48,402 nucleotides of DNA from Rifleibacterium sp035352635 (GTDB taxonomy: Bacteria > Muiribacteriota > Ozemobacteria > Ozemobacterales > Ozemobacteraceae), in contig DAOPYA010000026.1 of assembly GCA_035352635.1 (NCBI GenBank), positions 1 through 48,402 on the forward strand, written 5' to 3'. The notes beneath the pieces were generated by a model that worked only from the letters and a program-made list of their open reading frames with translations, ran no database searches and had not been told where the DNA came from. Shown one piece after another: positions 9,096 to 17,069 of the stretch (within the stretch, counting starts at the first letter, position 1; each line of letters begins with the position of its first letter). The translations under genes were made by a program, and so were the position numbers.

Positions 9096-9230
9096 TCAAC
9101 CAAAACGTTGCTTTCGGCAGCGCAGGGTACGCAGAAAAGCTTCTTTATACCTGGCATAATCCCGGACACTTTCACCGACAGAGTTTGGTTTAAAGCAGAT
9201 TTCGCGGTCAGGGCAGGTGCTGCAGTTCAT
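9096..9230 (-). CDS. Small Cys-rich protein, 44 residues (unknown)
   Basis: The open frame is longer, but the ATG at 9230 has GGAGAG 5 bases upstream, an ideal site, giving 44 residues beginning MNCSTCPDREICFKPN. It contains C3, C6 and C12 near the N-terminus (CxxC-x5-C) and C38 near a basic tail (LRCRKQRFG). Four cysteines in 44 residues suggest a single zinc or iron-sulfur site, or a tiny thiol protein. It has a strong terminator on its 3' side and lies 3' of waaA in the same orientation, separated by about 210 bases, so it seems to be an independent transcription unit. I do not recognise the family. Confidence 0.6.
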   Translation of the reverse strand: MNCSTCPDREICFKPNSVGESVRDYARYKEAFLRTLRCRKQRFG

Positions 9231-9442
9231 AAGTTCTCTCCTTATTTTGTCTACACTATTATTATCGGCATTTTTGCGACTGAAATATAGCCCTGGCCTG
9301 AAAGAATGCAATGAATGGCCTTTGCAGACAGGCGCGGGCGAAAAGTCGGTTTGCTAATTGAACATGGCAAAAACAAAAACCTGGTTGTTTTTTATTTAAA
9401 TATTCAACAGGCCAACTCGTGCTTAAGATGTTCTGGCATGGG

Positions 9443-10711
9443 TCAAGTGAGATGGGCGGCCGTCAGCGCGGCTTCGAGAGTTCGAGCCAGACAGCCGCGA
9501 TTTTTTTCGAGAACCGCATCGGCAGCGGCAACCATTTTTTCTGCCGACCCGGCATCTAGCAACAGGCTGGCCATCGCCGTGGCAAATTGTTCGGCATCGC
9601 CGACCAGACTTATTCCGCCGCTGGCATGCAATTGCTCGACGATGTCGGCGAAATTGCGACAATGCCGGCCCATGACCAGAGGCACATGTTGTTGCATAAC
9701 TTCGAGCGGGTTATGCCCACCGACTGAAGAATCTAGAGAACCACCGACAAAAGCGGCATCAGCCAGAGCATAAAGGCCAGCCAATTCGCCCATGGTATCA
9801 AGAAGCAGAATACTGCCGGCAGATTTATCGCCGAGCTGGCTACGAAGCATGGTACCCTGATCGATCTGCCGCAGTTCATCAAGCCAGTTCGAGGCATGGG
9901 AAGGGTTTCTCGGGGCGACGATCAAAGCGGTCTGCCGATCAAGAAGCTTGCCGAAAACCGGTTTAAGAAGTTTGAACTCATCAGGATGCAGTGACCCCAG
10001 CACCAGGCAACGCCTGTTGCCAGCCCATCTGGCGACAACCTGCAAATCGATATTCCGTTGAGGAGTAAGGTCTGCTTTCATGTTGCCAAGCACCTTGATC
10101 TGTGCGGCGTCAACGCCCATCTGGTCAAGTCGGGCTGCATCAGCCGGCGTCTGTACCGCAAGGAGCGAATAGGCAGAAAAAACCAGTTCGCTGAAGCCCT
10201 TGAAAGTTTTATAAAACGAGGCAATCTTTTCGCTTATTCTTCCGTTGATCAAGATCAGCGGTATATTTCGCTGATGGCACTGCCAGGAAAATTCTGGCCA
10301 GAAATCAGTTTCGGCGACAAAAACGGCGGCTGGTTTCCAGCGATCAAAGATACGACGCATGGCAATCAGGTTGTCAAGCGGGAAGTAAGCGACCAGATCG
10401 GCTGTTTTGCGTTTAATGAAGCTGGCATAAACATCAGGATGGGTAGTGGTAAAGGCGATCTGATAGTCGGGGCAGTGCCGGCGCAGCTCAGCAGCGAAGC
10501 CTGCCGCCACCATTGATTCGCCCATCGAAACGCCGTGAATCCAGAGTGTGGGTTTTTCGGCACGCGGAACATTGCCAAGGTAGTCACTCAGACCGGTGGC
10601 GAGTCTGCGGCTGTAATGTTCGAGCACCGGCAGCGAGGCAGCGGCGGGGATGAACGCCAGGCCATGCAGCAGTCGATAGGCATTCAGGGCCATTCTGGCC
10701 CGCAAGGTCAT
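9443..10711 (-). CDS. waaA: 3-deoxy-D-manno-octulosonic acid (Kdo) transferase
   Basis: WaaA adds Kdo from CMP-Kdo to the lipid A precursor at the inner face of the cytoplasmic membrane. It has an N-terminal hydrophobic anchor (MALNAYRLLHGLAF), the GT30 acceptor half with WIHGVSMGE, FAETDFWPE-like and LINGRIS segments, and the CMP-Kdo half with VLGSLHPDE, DTMGELAGLYALAD, FVGGSL and GGHNPLEV. E. coli WaaA is 425 residues; from 10711 this one is 422. The frame stays open to 10753, but starts upstream of 10711 overlap the acyltransferase and have no better ribosome binding site. ATG 10711 lies one base after the upstream stop, so coupling is likely. It is the last gene of the long lipid A run. 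Confidence 0.95.
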   Translation of the reverse strand: MTLRARMALNAYRLLHGLAFIPAAASLPVLEHYSRRLATGLSDYLGNVPRAEKPTLWIHGVSMGESMVAAGFAAELRRHCPDYQIAFTTTHPDVYASFIKRKTADLVAYFPLDNLIAMRRIFDRWKPAAVFVAETDFWPEFSWQCHQRNIPLILINGRISEKIASFYKTFKGFSELVFSAYSLLAVQTPADAARLDQMGVDAAQIKVLGNMKADLTPQRNIDLQVVARWAGNRRCLVLGSLHPDEFKLLKPVFGKLLDRQTALIVAPRNPSHASNWLDELRQIDQGTMLRSQLGDKSAGSILLLDTMGELAGLYALADAAFVGGSLDSSVGGHNPLEVMQQHVPLVMGRHCRNFADIVEQLHASGGISLVGDAEQFATAMASLLLDAGSAEKMVAAADAVLEKNRGCLARTLEAALTAAHLT

Positions 10712-10712
10712 T

Positions 10713-11669
10713 TCAGGTTCCATAGCGCGGCTCGCCATGCCACATCTGGCCATTTCGAGTTTTTTCGGCGGTCACCCATGCTTCATGGCGTGGTTTAAAA
10801 CGGTCATAGAACCAGAGATACTGGTGTGGATGAGCCAGAATAAGATTTTCCATCCAGCGGGTGAGCCTCAGGGTTCTGGCGATGACCCTTTCCTGGTAGG
10901 TGCCGCGTTCTTCATCTGCAACCGGCGCGAGAAAATGGGCCTGGTAGTTAAAAGTATGGCCCTGCCGCAGCGAAAAAAGCGGCATAAGAGCGGCACCGGT
11001 CTTGAGGCTCCAGTTGGCCGGGCCGGCAGGCATGCTGACCCAGTGGCCGAGAAAATCAAGATAAACACCGTTATTGGCGCCATCCTGATCGGCAATCATG
11101 CCAAGCAGTTCGCCGGCCCGCAGCGCCTTCAGGGCTTTTACGCCGCCCCGGTCGCGGTCATGCAGTTTAATTGCCGAGTAGCTGCGAAAATGGTCGAGCA
11201 GGCCGCCGATTTCGTCTTCTTTCTGTGACAGAAAAAAAGAATTAAGCGAGTAGCCGGCATGGGCAATCGCGGCACCGAGGAGTTCCCAGTTACCGATGTG
11301 CGGCAAGGCGAGAATCCCTCCCCTGCCCTGTTTTACAACCTCGTCAAGAGCAGCAATGTTATTAAAGGTCACCAGGGTGGCGAGTTTTTCTTTTGAAAGC
11401 TGCGGGAAACGCAATAATTCGCAGGCAACCAGAGCGAAGTGAATAAAGCCCTGTTTGACAATGAATGGTATGGGTGCCGGTGGCCGGCGTTTGAGGCGAA
11501 AATAAACCCGGTCAAGACAATCTTCGATGCGCAGGCGTTCAGAGCGGGCTGTTAACCAGGCAGCCACACCGGCTCCAGATGCCAGAGCCGCCGCCGGGCG
11601 CTCAGGAAGGTGGCAAAAGGCTTTTGACAAAAGCAGAACCGACTTTTTAAGCATCTGCATTGCAGACAT
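10713..11669 (-). CDS. Lipid A biosynthesis acyltransferase (LpxL/HtrB family)
   Basis: A 318-residue member of the Lip_A_acyltrans family, which adds secondary acyl chains to lipid A. It has the catalytic HX4E motif at H124-E129 (HIGNWE), plus FFLSQKEDE, DQDGANNGVYLDFLG and WFYDRFKPR near the end. In E. coli LpxL the corresponding segments bind acyl donor and acceptor. It starts two bases after the second lpxB and ends just before waaA. Whether it is a late acylase acting after Kdo (LpxL-like) or another member cannot be told. The predicted N-terminal segment (MLKKSVLLLSKAFC) is hydrophobic and would anchor it to the inner membrane. Confidence 0.9.
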   Translation of the reverse strand: MSAMQMLKKSVLLLSKAFCHLPERPAAALASGAGVAAWLTARSERLRIEDCLDRVYFRLKRRPPAPIPFIVKQGFIHFALVACELLRFPQLSKEKLATLVTFNNIAALDEVVKQGRGGILALPHIGNWELLGAAIAHAGYSLNSFFLSQKEDEIGGLLDHFRSYSAIKLHDRDRGGVKALKALRAGELLGMIADQDGANNGVYLDFLGHWVSMPAGPANWSLKTGAALMPLFSLRQGHTFNYQAHFLAPVADEERGTYQERVIARTLRLTRWMENLILAHPHQYLWFYDRFKPRHEAWVTAEKTRNGQMWHGEPRYGT

Positions 11670-11671
11670 GG

Positions 11672-12862
11672 TTAGTTTCCGATATTTGTGCTTTGCAGCA
11701 GGCTTTCGACCATCGCGGCAACTCTTTCGTGCGCTCCGGGTTCGCCGAGATGCGCGATGACTTCGGCAAAGTCATTTTTCTGCTGTTGGTATTTTTCAGG
11801 GGAATCAAGAAGTTCAAAGGCCTTTTCAGCGAGGTTTTCGGGGGTAAGGTCATGCTGAATCAGTTCAGGAATCGCCATTCTACCAATAATAATATTGGGC
11901 AGACCAATAAATTTCGGTAACTGATAGAAGAGGCGGGCCTGAATCTCAGTAAAAACAGATACCTTGTAGCAGATGACCATTGGGGTTCCGACGTAGGTTG
12001 CTTCAAGGGTTGCGGTGCCCGAGCAGATGAGCAGCAGTCGCGCCAGTTTCATCACATCATAGATCTTGCCTTCGGCAAGGGTAACGGGAATGCCGCTGGC
12101 TGCGAGTTGTTCTCGCAAGGCCGTTTTTTGAACACCGAACACTTCGGGGCCTTCGGTGGCAATAACCGGAACAACGAACTGGCATTCGGGGTAACGTTGA
12201 TGAATCAGTTTGCCGGCAGCAAGCATGACTGGCAGGAGTTGACCGAGTTCGCTGCGTCTAGAACCGGGGCATAGGCCTATAACTGGCCGATCTGCCTTTA
12301 TGCCGTATTTCTGGCAGGTTTCTTCGATGGTCATCACCGGCTTGGCATGGTCGAGTAATGGGTGACCCACGAATTCAACGTTGGCACCGGCAGCTTTGTA
12401 AACCTCATAGGTCGAAGCAAAATTGGCAGCAACCCTGGTAATGCTTCCGGCGGCATCAGTAACGCTGGCGGGGTCGGTGGCAAATTTGCTGGGAGGGAAA
12501 TAATAGAGTGTCGGAATGCCAAGCTTATGAGCGGCATGCACCAGGCGCATATTAAAGCCCGGGTAATCGACAAGCAGCACAAGATCTGGTCGCTGTTCGA
12601 CAAGAAAGCGGCGCAGGCGATAGAGCACAAGAAAGAGGTGCGGGGCCTGCTTGATGGCTTCGAATAAGCCAATGGCAGCCCAGTTAGTGCTGTCGCAGAG
12701 CATATTAACGTCGCGTTGCCTGGTTTGAATGCCGCCGACGGCAAAGATTTCATAATCGCCCGACTTCTTGAGCACGTCGATTAATGAAGCTGCATAAAAG
12801 TCACCGGAGGTTTCACCGGCAACGATGAGCAGTTTTTTCCTGGCTTTAACGACAGATTTCAC
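11672..12862 (-). CDS. Second, divergent lipid-A-disaccharide synthase-like glycosyltransferase (GT19)
   Basis: A 396-residue LpxB homologue in the same operon as a canonical lpxB (15295-16470). It keeps GETSGD, VDYPGFN, GHPLLD, PGSRRSE, SGTATLE and GLPNIIIGR, so the GT-B fold and main catalytic/UDP-sugar residues are present. The loop that in LpxB reads P-x-VWAW-x3-RV (CPQVWAWHASRV in the neighbour) is replaced by PPSKFATDPASVTDAAG, losing both Trp and the Arg. This loop lies close to the lipid-acceptor side, so a changed acceptor is likely; non-functional drift is less likely given the other motifs. It starts at GTG 12862, 4 bases after the DUF374 gene, and lies 2 bases before the acyltransferase. 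Confidence 0.85.
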   Translation of the reverse strand: MKSVVKARKKLLIVAGETSGDFYAASLIDVLKKSGDYEIFAVGGIQTRQRDVNMLCDSTNWAAIGLFEAIKQAPHLFLVLYRLRRFLVEQRPDLVLLVDYPGFNMRLVHAAHKLGIPTLYYFPPSKFATDPASVTDAAGSITRVAANFASTYEVYKAAGANVEFVGHPLLDHAKPVMTIEETCQKYGIKADRPVIGLCPGSRRSELGQLLPVMLAAGKLIHQRYPECQFVVPVIATEGPEVFGVQKTALREQLAASGIPVTLAEGKIYDVMKLARLLLICSGTATLEATYVGTPMVICYKVSVFTEIQARLFYQLPKFIGLPNIIIGRMAIPELIQHDLTPENLAEKAFELLDSPEKYQQQKNDFAEVIAHLGEPGAHERVAAMVESLLQSTNIGN

Positions 12863-12866
12863 AATT

Positions 12867-13571
12867 TTATCCGTTTTTTAAAAAGATTTCGGCCTGGCGA
12901 TTGCTTTCGTGCAAAGCCTGTTTCATCAATTCACAACCTTCTTCGACGCTGATTGCGGGGTCAATAACGAAAGGCTGGCCACAATGCATGACAACGCGAC
13001 TGAAAGGCAGCGGAATCGTAGTTTTATCCCAGCTGTTCAGGATCAGGGAATGCGAAGAAGCAGAGCCAACCGGTAACACATACCCGCCAGTTTTCTGGGC
13101 AATCATTACCATGCCGGGTTTAACTTCGTGTCTTGGCCCACGCGGCCCATCAACGGTCATAGCGGCATCAGAACCATCTTTAACCATGCGAATCATCTCA
13201 AGAAGCGCACGCATGCCGCCGCGTGACGACGAACCTCGAACCGGGCAATATTTAAGATACCTCAGAGCTTTTACCATAAACTCACCATCTTCAGAGAGTG
13301 AGCTCATAATAACAAGATTATGCCCACGAAAACAATAGAAAGGGACAATCATTGTTCCATGCCAGCTGACAACCAGAACCGGGCGGTCAAATTTTTTGCC
13401 GGCGAGGTAATCGGTGAACCCGGTTCTCCGCATGCGTATCGAGGAGTGCAGCGAAGTTAAAAAACCCAGAATTAACATTGCCTTCAGACGTGCCCGAGCG
13501 GAAACTGCCGCCGAAACGACAGGGTCGCCATGCTTTTTTTGCGAAAGAGTGCTGTTAATGTTGGTGTTCAT
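12867..13571 (-). CDS. DUF374 lysophospholipid acyltransferase-family protein
   Basis: A 234-residue protein matching DUF374, which sits beside msbA and waaA in many diderms. Visible marks are SWHGTMIVPFYCF (the His-x4-Asp/Glu-type region, here without a clear acid), SLSEDGEFM, RGSSSRGGMRALLEMI and the DGPRGPRHEVKPGMV block typical of the family. Members are proposed to acylate lipid A or Kdo-lipid A; I know of no firm assay to cite. The ATG overlaps the msbA stop in an ATGA junction, so translation is probably coupled. The N-terminus before about residue 25 is hydrophilic, followed by a short hydrophobic stretch. Confidence 0.85.
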   Translation of the reverse strand: MNTNINSTLSQKKHGDPVVSAAVSARARLKAMLILGFLTSLHSSIRMRRTGFTDYLAGKKFDRPVLVVSWHGTMIVPFYCFRGHNLVIMSSLSEDGEFMVKALRYLKYCPVRGSSSRGGMRALLEMIRMVKDGSDAAMTVDGPRGPRHEVKPGMVMIAQKTGGYVLPVGSASSHSLILNSWDKTTIPLPFSRVVMHCGQPFVIDPAISVEEGCELMKQALHESNRQAEIFLKNG

Positions 13572-15298
13572 AGGGTCACCTGGTCGGCATATTGGGAGCG
13601 GTAGAGCGTCGAATACAGCCCCTGCTTTTCGAGAAGCTGGCTGTGCGAGCCTACCTCAACGATTTCGCCCTTTTGGAGCACAAGTATTTTGTCAGCCCTT
13701 ACGACGGTTGACAGGCGATGAGCAATCATAAAGGTGGTTCGATTGGCCATCAGGCGGCTTAATGATTCTTTAATGAGGTTTTCGGTTTCGGAGTCGAGAG
13801 CGCTGGTTGCCTCGTCGAGAATAAGAATACCCGGTTCTTTGAGAAAGGCTCTCGACAAAGCAACCCGCTGTGCCTGCCCACCGGAAAGATTGACGCCACG
13901 CTCACCGAGCATGGTATCGTAACCATCGGGCTGGCTCATGATAAAATCATGAGCATTGGCAAATCTGGCAGCCTCAACTATTTCATCATGGGTTGCATTC
14001 AGTCTTCCGAAGCGAATATTGTCTTCGATGGTCCCTGAGAACAGCAAGGTTTCCTGGGGGACCATGGCGATATAGCGGCGCATACTGTTAAGGCTCAGGT
14101 CACGAACATCGACGCCATCGATTTTAACCGCACCGCCAGAAACATCGAAGAATCGGGGTATCAGGTTGATAAAAGTCGTTTTTCCGGCCCCAGACGGGCC
14201 AACCAGCGCAACAACCTCGCCGGGAGCCACTTTAATACTGACGTTATTCAAAACTGGTTCGTTCTGGTTATAGGCAAAAGTTACGCCTGAAAATTCGACT
14301 TCGCCGCGACAGCCAACTTTTTCGATGGCATCAGGGCGTTCTTTAACGTCAACATGGGCATCAATAATTTCAAAAACCCTTTCGCCAGCTCCAACTGATT
14401 GAGAAATAACATTACTCATCTTGGAAAGATTCTTGATGGGTGCGAACAGGCCAACCAGGGCTGTCAGAAAGCTGATCAACTGGCCGGCGTCAAGGTTGCC
14501 GTGAATGACTTCATAGCCGCCATACCAGAAGATAATGGCCAGGCCACAGGTATTGATAAACTCAATGATCGGGGTAGTTGCGGCGTTGATGCGACTGCCG
14601 CGCATCGTTTCAGAAAAATTAGCGCCATTTGCCTGTTCAAAACGGTCTCTGACAAAGCTTTCGAGAGTAAAAGACTTGACCACCTTGATGCCGGTGATGA
14701 ATTCCTGCAATACCGTTGAGATATCACCAATGCGACTCTGCATTCTTGAACCGATCTTTTTCATCTTGCGGCTGAACTTGTTGATCAGAGCGCCAATGAA
14801 GGGGATAATTACTATTGAGATAACGGCCAGTTTCCAGTGCAGGTAGAAAATGTAGCTGCAGAAACCGATAAAAGCGATGAGATCGCCAATCAGCGAAGAA
14901 AAACTGGTGAGCAGATTCTGCAGAACGAGAACGTCAGCGGTGATACGACTCATCAACTGGCCGGTGCGCTGCTTTTCATAGAACGACAGCGACAGCTCAA
15001 GCATGCGATCAAAACAGGCCGATCTGATGCGCCTTAGAATGCTCTGCGAGACATACTGCATCAGGTAACTCTCGATAAATGCGGCGATGCCCTTGACAAA
15101 CATGACGACGATCAAAGCCCCGGCAATCCAGTGCAGAACTTTAATATCACGAAGTACCAGCACGTCATTGACGACGCTTTTCATTATCCAGGCCGGAAAA
15201 ATAGTACAGATAGCGACAATGCCGCTGCAGAAAATGCCGGTCAACAGATAAGGCAGATAATCGCCAAAATAGCCGAGAATTCTTTTGAGTATGGTCAC
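13568..15298 (-). CDS. msbA: Lipid A export ABC transporter, MsbA-like (fused membrane and ATPase domains)
   Basis: A 576-residue half-transporter. Residues about 1-310 hold six membrane segments of the exporter type. The ATPase follows, with Walker A GPSGAGKT, the Q-loop region VPQETLLFSGTIEDNI, signature LSGGQAQR, Walker B ILILDEATSALD and the H-loop AHRLSTV. Its place between lpxB and the DUF374/lpxB2/acyltransferase/waaA genes makes flipping of lipid A core from the inner to the outer leaflet the best guess, rather than drug export. The start is GTG 15298 in a GTGA overlap with the lpxB stop, and its own stop overlaps the next ATG. Length and order are normal for MsbA. Confidence 0.92.
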   Translation of the reverse strand: MTILKRILGYFGDYLPYLLTGIFCSGIVAICTIFPAWIMKSVVNDVLVLRDIKVLHWIAGALIVVMFVKGIAAFIESYLMQYVSQSILRRIRSACFDRMLELSLSFYEKQRTGQLMSRITADVLVLQNLLTSFSSLIGDLIAFIGFCSYIFYLHWKLAVISIVIIPFIGALINKFSRKMKKIGSRMQSRIGDISTVLQEFITGIKVVKSFTLESFVRDRFEQANGANFSETMRGSRINAATTPIIEFINTCGLAIIFWYGGYEVIHGNLDAGQLISFLTALVGLFAPIKNLSKMSNVISQSVGAGERVFEIIDAHVDVKERPDAIEKVGCRGEVEFSGVTFAYNQNEPVLNNVSIKVAPGEVVALVGPSGAGKTTFINLIPRFFDVSGGAVKIDGVDVRDLSLNSMRRYIAMVPQETLLFSGTIEDNIRFGRLNATHDEIVEAARFANAHDFIMSQPDGYDTMLGERGVNLSGGQAQRVALSRAFLKEPGILILDEATSALDSETENLIKESLSRLMANRTTFMIAHRLSTVVRADKILVLQKGEIVEVGSHSQLLEKQGLYSTLYRSQYADQVTL

Positions 15299-16470
15299 TT
15301 CTGGTGCAACTCCTGAATTCTGGCGGCCATGTGTTCGGCAACCCGGCGGCTGGCACCAGTTTCGCCAAGACTGGCACGAACTTTGGCCAATTCTTCGCGC
15401 ATTGTTTTTTGTTTTTGCGGGTCGTTCAGAATGCTCAGCGCTTCGCGGGCAATGAGATCAGCCTTGAAGTCGCCTCTGATGAACTCGGGCACAATGCGCC
15501 GACCGGCGATAACATTCGGCAAACCGATATGTTCAGCTTCGATGACAAACTGTGAGATCAGCGAGGTCAGCCAGTTAACTTTATAAACAACGACCATGGG
15601 CGTGCCGATGATGGCGATTTCGAGGGTTGCCGTACCTGAAGCGACCAGGCAGACATCAGAAACCGAAATAGCGTCGTAAGTCTGGCCACGCAGCATGGTG
15701 ATCGGCAGATTTCGGCCTTTCAGATGGGCCAGAATGCGTTCGTCATCGATAGTGCTGGCAACCGGCAGCAGAAAACGGGTATTCGGTCGTTCTTTGAGAA
15801 TGAGTTCGGCAGCGTCGAGCAGCACAGGAAAAATATAATAGATTTCCTGGGTGCGACTGCCTGGAAGCAGGCTGACGAGTGACGCGTCGCCTGTCTGGAG
15901 CATTTGCATGATTTCGGCTGGTGGCGCCGATGGTTCGGCAACTCCAACCAGCGGGTGCCCGAACCAGTTAACGGTCGAACCGGCCTTGGCCCAGATATCT
16001 ACCTCAAATGGAAAGACCACCACCGCTTCATTAATAAGCCGGGTGAATTTTTTGACACGACTGGCATGCCAGGCCCACACCTGCGGGCAGATATAATATA
16101 GTACATGAATGCCCATACCGCGGGCAATCTCGGCAACCCGCTGATTAAAACCGGGGTAATCAATCAGAACCACCATATCGGGTCGTTCACGTTCGAGCCA
16201 GCTGCGAACGTCTGCCAGAATACGATACAGGTGCCAGAGATTCTTAATCACCTCTACGAAGCCGATTACCGCGAGTTCATCGCTGCTATGCAGGCAATTC
16301 ATGCCGGCCTTCTGCATCATGGGGCCGCCAATGCCATCGACTTGCAGATCTGGCATGATCTGCTTCAGGTGGCTGATTACCAGTGAACCATGCAAATCAC
16401 CGCTCTGTTCGCCGGCGAGAAAAAATAGCCGGCCAGGCCCGGTCTTTTTGCATGCCAGAGCATTATTCAA
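15295..16470 (-). CDS. lpxB: Lipid-A-disaccharide synthase (canonical copy)
   Basis: LpxB joins UDP-2,3-diacylglucosamine and lipid X to give the tetra-acyl disaccharide. The protein shows GEQSGD, VIDYPGFN-like LIDYPGFN, YYICPQVWAWHASRV, GHPLVG, LLPGSRTQE, SGTATLE and GLPNVIAGRRIVPE, i.e. all the expected GT19 motifs. The frame is open to 16503, but TTG 16470 has a perfect AGGAGG 8 bases upstream and overlaps the previous stop as TTGA, so the 391-residue product is favoured, close to E. coli LpxB (382). It is coupled downstream to msbA. A second copy lies 2.4 kb further down the same operon. Confidence 0.95.
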   Translation of the reverse strand: MNNALACKKTGPGRLFFLAGEQSGDLHGSLVISHLKQIMPDLQVDGIGGPMMQKAGMNCLHSSDELAVIGFVEVIKNLWHLYRILADVRSWLERERPDMVVLIDYPGFNQRVAEIARGMGIHVLYYICPQVWAWHASRVKKFTRLINEAVVVFPFEVDIWAKAGSTVNWFGHPLVGVAEPSAPPAEIMQMLQTGDASLVSLLPGSRTQEIYYIFPVLLDAAELILKERPNTRFLLPVASTIDDERILAHLKGRNLPITMLRGQTYDAISVSDVCLVASGTATLEIAIIGTPMVVVYKVNWLTSLISQFVIEAEHIGLPNVIAGRRIVPEFIRGDFKADLIAREALSILNDPQKQKTMREELAKVRASLGETGASRRVAEHMAARIQELHQK

Positions 16471-17060
16471 GCCTTTTGCCTCCTGCGAAAAATCGAAGAG
16501 CACGAAAGAACGAACAAAATCGCAGAAGTTGAAGCAAAGGTGCGCTTTTCCGAACGCAGGGCTTCATTAAATTCAAAGGATGGAAGAGCGGTGCAGCCTG
16601 GCGCGGGGCTGAGGCGTGGAAAAATTACAGGCACCAATTCACGATAAGCACGATGTGCTTCGGGGAATTTTTCGGCCAGAAAAGTTTCTTCGTAGGGAAT
16701 CATGGTAACAAATTCGACAGCATAGAAAACCAGGACAGCGGCGGCATAGGCAAGGTTCCCGGCAATTACCATGAAACCGGCAATCTTAAGAATATTGGCG
16801 AGATAAAGGGGATTGCGGCAATGGGCGTAGGGCCCCGAGGTCACCAGACGGTCGGCGCAGATTTCGCGGGTGCGGGTGGTCGGGCCGATATGCATCAGGC
16901 CCCAGATACGCAGAGATTCGCCGGCCAACACCAGGGGCATGCCCATCAACCAGGTCAGCGGGCGTGGGCGGGCGCAAAAGAACATAGCGAGCGCCAGGGG
17001 CACCGGCAATTTGTCGCGCCACTTGAAAAAGAAACGACCGAGGCAGTTTTCTGAAGCCAT
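16467..17060 (-). CDS. ICMT/PEMT-like membrane methyltransferase
   Basis: A 197-residue membrane protein of the isoprenylcysteine carboxyl methyltransferase/phospholipid methyltransferase type. Diagnostic residues are in the C-terminal half: GPYAHCRNPLYLAN, then about two membrane segments, then IPYEETFLAEKFPEAHRAY, the E-E-x2-L and AY pattern that binds AdoMet. Four or five hydrophobic segments are seen. It begins 9 bases after the oxidoreductase gene and its stop overlaps the TTG of lpxB, so it is embedded in the lipid A operon. Methylation of a lipid A/LPS group or of a lipid intermediate is a reasonable but untested inference. The last 45 residues (after FPRLSP) are not conserved-looking. 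Confidence 0.8.
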   Translation of the reverse strand: MASENCLGRFFFKWRDKLPVPLALAMFFCARPRPLTWLMGMPLVLAGESLRIWGLMHIGPTTRTREICADRLVTSGPYAHCRNPLYLANILKIAGFMVIAGNLAYAAAVLVFYAVEFVTMIPYEETFLAEKFPEAHRAYRELVPVIFPRLSPAPGCTALPSFEFNEALRSEKRTFASTSAILFVLSCSSIFRRRQKA

Positions 17061-17069
17061 AAGCGCCGA

